Source: Evansella sp. LMS18
Lineage (GTDB): Bacteria > Bacillota > Bacilli > Bacillales > Salisediminibacteriaceae
Assembly: GCF_024362785.1 (NCBI RefSeq)
Contig: NZ_CP093301.1
Location: forward strand, 1,364,001-1,428,000
Direction of reading: 5' to 3'
DNA length: 64,000 nt
Of the stretch, positions 61,548-64,000 are shown piece by piece (within the stretch, counting starts at the first letter, position 1; each line of letters opens with the position of its first letter). The position numbers and the translations under genes were made by a program. The notes below the pieces were generated by a model, which did no database searches, was not told the DNA's origin, and saw only the letters and a program-made list of their open reading frames with translations.

Positions 61548-62906
61548 TTACATTTTTACGGTAGAATCAGCCATCGCTGCGTTAACTGCCTCATCGATGA
61601 TATTCAGTCCTTCTTCAAGCTGTTCGTCTGTAATAACAAGCGGCATTAATATACGGAGCACATTGCCGTACGCCCCTGCTCCCATAACCAGCAGCCCACG
61701 CTTATTCGCTTCACTGATGATTTTTCCAGTAAGCTCTTTCGCCGGCTCCTTCGTCTTCTTGTCTTTGACAATTTCCATGGCGCACATGGCTCCAAGGCCT
61801 CTCGCTTCACCGATCACATCGTACTTTTCCTGTAGCTTGCCGAAAAAGTCCATGACTTTTTCTCCAAGTTTTTCGCCACGTTCGTTTAATTTCTCTTCTT
61901 CAATGATATCAAGCACCGCAAGCGCAGCTGCGCAACCAAGAGGACTTCCGGCATACGTTCCGCCAAGTTCACCTGGGGAGGACTGATCCATTACCTCACT
62001 TCTCCCGATGACACCGCTGATTGGCACCCCTGCGCCCATTGATTTGGAAACCGTAATAAGATCAGGTACGACATCAAAGTGCTCGATACCGAAGTAGCGT
62101 CCCGTACGGCTGAAGCCTGCCTGAATCTCGTCTGAAATAAACATGATACCGTGCTTCTGGCACTCCTCATAAACGGCCTGGACAAAACGCTTCGAAGGAA
62201 CGATGAATCCACCTTCGCCCTGGATCGGCTCCATCACCACAGCAGCAACTGTTTCAGGTGCCACATCGTTAATAAACACATCACGGAACTGCTGGATGAC
62301 CATCGTTTCATAATCTTCCTCCGTCATATTTTCCGGACGGCGGTACGGATATGGATACGGCGCCTTATACACTTCCGGAGCAAACGGGCCAAACTCGAAT
62401 TTGTATGGCTTCACTTTGCTTGTCATGCTCATCGTCATTAACGTTCGCCCATGGAAACCTCTCGTAAAAGAAATGATCCCCTGGCGTCTCGTATATTTCC
62501 TTGCGATCTTAACAGCATTTTCTACCGCTTCCGCTCCGCTGTTCAAAAACATAACTTTCTTGTCATGTGTTCCAGGAGCAAGTGCCGCAAGCTTTTCAGC
62601 CAGCTCAATATACGGCTCATACATCACTACGTTGAAACCGGTATGGATATATTTATCCACCTGCGCATAAAGGGCTTCCTTTACCTTTGGATGGCTGTGA
62701 CCCACATTGACCGTACCGATCGCGCCGACAAAATCGATGAATGTATTCCCGTCCACATCACGCACAAGGGCACCTTCTGCAGTGTCTGCGAAAACAGGCG
62801 CCCCGTAGGCAACACCTCTAGGGACAATATTATTTCTTCTCTCAAGCAGCTCCGCTGATTTTTCTCCAGGCAGGTTTGTATTTATGTTCGCGAACTTTTC
62901 CGTCAT
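61548..62906 (-). CDS. gabT: 4-aminobutyrate aminotransferase GabT
   Basis: A 452-residue class III PLP aminotransferase converting GABA and 2-oxoglutarate to succinate semialdehyde and glutamate. It has FLNSGAEAVENAVKIAR, GFHGRTLMTMSMTSK, VVMEPIQGEGGF, the Asp of ISDEIQAGFSRTG and the PLP lysine in TVSKSMGAGVP. First gene of the gab operon, with a sigma-54 promoter 48 bp upstream of its ATG. Length and motifs are standard. Confidence 0.94.
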   Translation of the reverse strand: MTEKFANINTNLPGEKSAELLERRNNIVPRGVAYGAPVFADTAEGALVRDVDGNTFIDFVGAIGTVNVGHSHPKVKEALYAQVDKYIHTGFNVVMYEPYIELAEKLAALAPGTHDKKVMFLNSGAEAVENAVKIARKYTRRQGIISFTRGFHGRTLMTMSMTSKVKPYKFEFGPFAPEVYKAPYPYPYRRPENMTEEDYETMVIQQFRDVFINDVAPETVAAVVMEPIQGEGGFIVPSKRFVQAVYEECQKHGIMFISDEIQAGFSRTGRYFGIEHFDVVPDLITVSKSMGAGVPISGVIGRSEVMDQSSPGELGGTYAGSPLGCAAALAVLDIIEEEKLNERGEKLGEKVMDFFGKLQEKYDVIGEARGLGAMCAMEIVKDKKTKEPAKELTGKIISEANKRGLLVMGAGAYGNVLRILMPLVITDEQLEEGLNIIDEAVNAAMADSTVKM

Positions 62907-62954
62907 CTCATAATCATCCTCTCTGAGAATTTAATTAATTCAATCTTTATTAGT

Positions 62955-62971
62955 TGCAAGATTCATGCCAA
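62955..62971 (-). promoter_or_regulatory. sigma-54 promoter of the gab operon
   Basis: On the minus strand TTGGCATGAATCTTGCA has GG and GC spaced by 10 bases. The first eight bases are identical to the other two sigma-54 promoters in this window. Confidence 0.87.
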
Positions 62972-63021
62972 CACCTAACCCTTGATATAATAAGGTTTTA
63001 AGTCCTGCAGAACATTAAGGT

Positions 63022-63058
63022 GAGTCAAAATTGAATTACATTAATTCGATTTTGACTC
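63022..63058. promoter_or_regulatory. large inverted repeat, candidate GabR enhancer site
   Basis: GAGTCAAAATTGAATT and AATTCGATTTTGACTC are 16-bp arms with one mismatch around ACATT, about 55-90 bp upstream of the -24 element. It could also end transcription of the gene at 63125, but no T run follows. Confidence 0.6.
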
Positions 63059-63124
63059 AAATTCAACTCAGGATGTAAACGAAAGCTCTGATTTAATTAA
63101 CTCGTCATCCGGGGGCCTTTCAAC

Positions 63125-64000
63125 CTAGTCAGTCACCAAAAAATCCACCTTTTTCTCAACGAGCACATTATGAATCGACTCTTTATGAAGCAAATATTTG
63201 TTCAGCGCCTTCTCGTCAATGTCATATCCAATGCCCGGTCCCTGAGGCACTTCCACCATTCCCGGCCTGGACATGACAATCTCCTTCATTACAATATCCT
63301 GCTCCCAGTATCTGTCCGACGGAGAGGTATCTCCCGGGATGACGAAATTGCTAAGTGACGCAATCGCCAGGTTGTAAGCCCGGCCCACCCCTGACTCAAG
63401 CATGCCGCCGCACCATACCGGCACATTATTCGCCTCGCAAAAATCGTGAATCCTCTTACTTTCCGTGAGACCCCCTACCCGGCCAATTTTAATATTAATA
63501 ATCTTGCAGCTTCCCAGTTCGATAGCCTTCCGGGCATCCTCCACACTATGGATACTTTCATCAAGGCAGACCGGCGTCTCCAGTTCCCTCTGCAGCTTCG
63601 CATGGTCAATAATGTCATCATGAGCAAGCGGCTGTTCAATCATCATCAGCTTATATTGATCAAGCTCTTTCAATATATCAATCTGATCCAGCGTGTAGGC
63701 GGAATTCGCGTCCGCCATCAACGGCACCTCATAGCCAAACCGCTCCCGGACCGCCCTGATCCGGTCCACATCTTTTCCAGGCTTAATTTTCACCTTAATT
63801 TTTTTATAGCCCGCCTTTATACTGTCCTCCACCCTTTCAAGCAGCGCCTCGACAGTAGGCTCGATCCCTAAGCTGACACCAACCTCAACCTCTTTTTTCA
63901 CACCTCCCAGTGCAGCTGCCAGGCTGATATTTTCCTTCCTGCAATACAAGTCCCAGATGGCATTTTCAAGGGCCGCCTTTGCCATGTAATTCCGCCTCAC
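63125..64000 (-). CDS. enolase-superfamily o-succinylbenzoate synthase / N-acylamino-acid racemase (5'-truncated by window edge)
   Basis: The last 291 residues or so of a ~370-residue enzyme; the N-terminal capping domain lies beyond 64000. The barrel has the KxK base in GYKKIKVKIKPG, metal ligands in MADANSAYT, MIEQPL and VCLDESI, and the second catalytic lysine in IINIKIGRVGG. Near a carbamoyl-amino-acid hydrolase and M20 deacylase, an N-succinyl-amino-acid racemase role is attractive; menaquinone synthesis is the alternative, though no men genes are seen. Confidence 0.85.
   Translation of the reverse strand: MRRNYMAKAALENAIWDLYCRKENISLAAALGGVKKEVEVGVSLGIEPTVEALLERVEDSIKAGYKKIKVKIKPGKDVDRIRAVRERFGYEVPLMADANSAYTLDQIDILKELDQYKLMMIEQPLAHDDIIDHAKLQRELETPVCLDESIHSVEDARKAIELGSCKIINIKIGRVGGLTESKRIHDFCEANNVPVWCGGMLESGVGRAYNLAIASLSNFVIPGDTSPSDRYWEQDIVMKEIVMSRPGMVEVPQGPGIGYDIDEKALNKYLLHKESIHNVLVEKKVDFLVTD

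Overview
The window looks like chromosomal DNA from a spore-forming member of the Bacillaceae, probably an alkaliphilic or salt-tolerant one. The evidence is strong AGGAGG-type ribosome binding sites with frequent GTG/TTG starts, a YjcZ-type spore membrane peptide, cre-like (CcpA) sites, a SigL (sigma-54) type gab cluster as described in the Bacillus cereus group, and secreted proteins rich in Asp/Glu. No rRNA, tRNA, transposase, phage gene or CRISPR array was seen. Nearly all of it is accessory catabolism: hydroxy-acids, sugar acids, amides and amino acids, each with its own local regulator.

Layout. 1-4.7 kb: nickel-pincer cofactor genes larE-larB-larC1 on the minus strand with larC2 facing them on the plus strand, then a 2-hydroxyacid dehydrogenase. 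4.7-6.7 kb: a VOC protein and two FadR/GntR regulators. 6.8-14.4 kb: an eight-gene minus-strand operon (UxaA/SuyAB-type lyase pair, Ldh-type and D-2-hydroxyacid dehydrogenases, two FAH-fold hydrolases, an SDR, an MFS transporter) with promoter, cre-like site and FadR-type operator. 14.7-19.4 kb: FadR-glcD-glcF-lhgO. 19.5-23.3 kb: TAXI-TRAP uptake system and regulator. 23.8-25.2 kb: an aldehyde dehydrogenase. 25.5-34.2 kb: a five-gene operon of two DUF917/oxoprolinase-like pairs around an NCS1 permease, with a sigma-54 promoter and its activator. 34.4-37.4 kb: rocA and a zinc alcohol dehydrogenase. 38.0-43.8 kb: YciI, a tartrate/D-malate dehydrogenase, a 1.2-kb palindrome array, a copper nitrite reductase and glycerate kinase. 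44-49.2 kb: ugd, a secreted 5'-nucleotidase and a GH10 xylanase. 49.7-57.7 kb: yjcZ, a TauE exporter, a second sigma-54 activator, and a divergent operon (tiny membrane protein, Na+/solute symporter, two M20 amidohydrolases). 58.5-62.9 kb: gabT-gabR-gabD, the third sigma-54 module. 63.1-64.0 kb: an enolase-superfamily racemase cut by the window edge.

How it fits together. The left 23 kb reads as a hydroxy-acid/sugar-acid island: uptake (MFS, TRAP), dehydration, oxidation and C-C cleavage to pyruvate plus a small hydroxy-acid, which GlcDF, LhgO and the 2-hydroxyacid dehydrogenases could oxidise. The Lar cofactor genes imply a LarA-type racemase or epimerase nearby. The right half is nitrogen-compound catabolism under sigma-54 control; three promoters with near-identical -24/-12 elements each lie beside their own activator gene.

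The most unusual structure is at 39510-40699: 33 short palindromes of two alternating types, in one orientation, between two divergent genes. Three further arrays share a 21-bp period but not a sequence, another has a 52-bp unit and another a ~101-bp hairpin unit. A ~70-bp hairpin element occurs twice, once as the leader of a sigma-54 operon.
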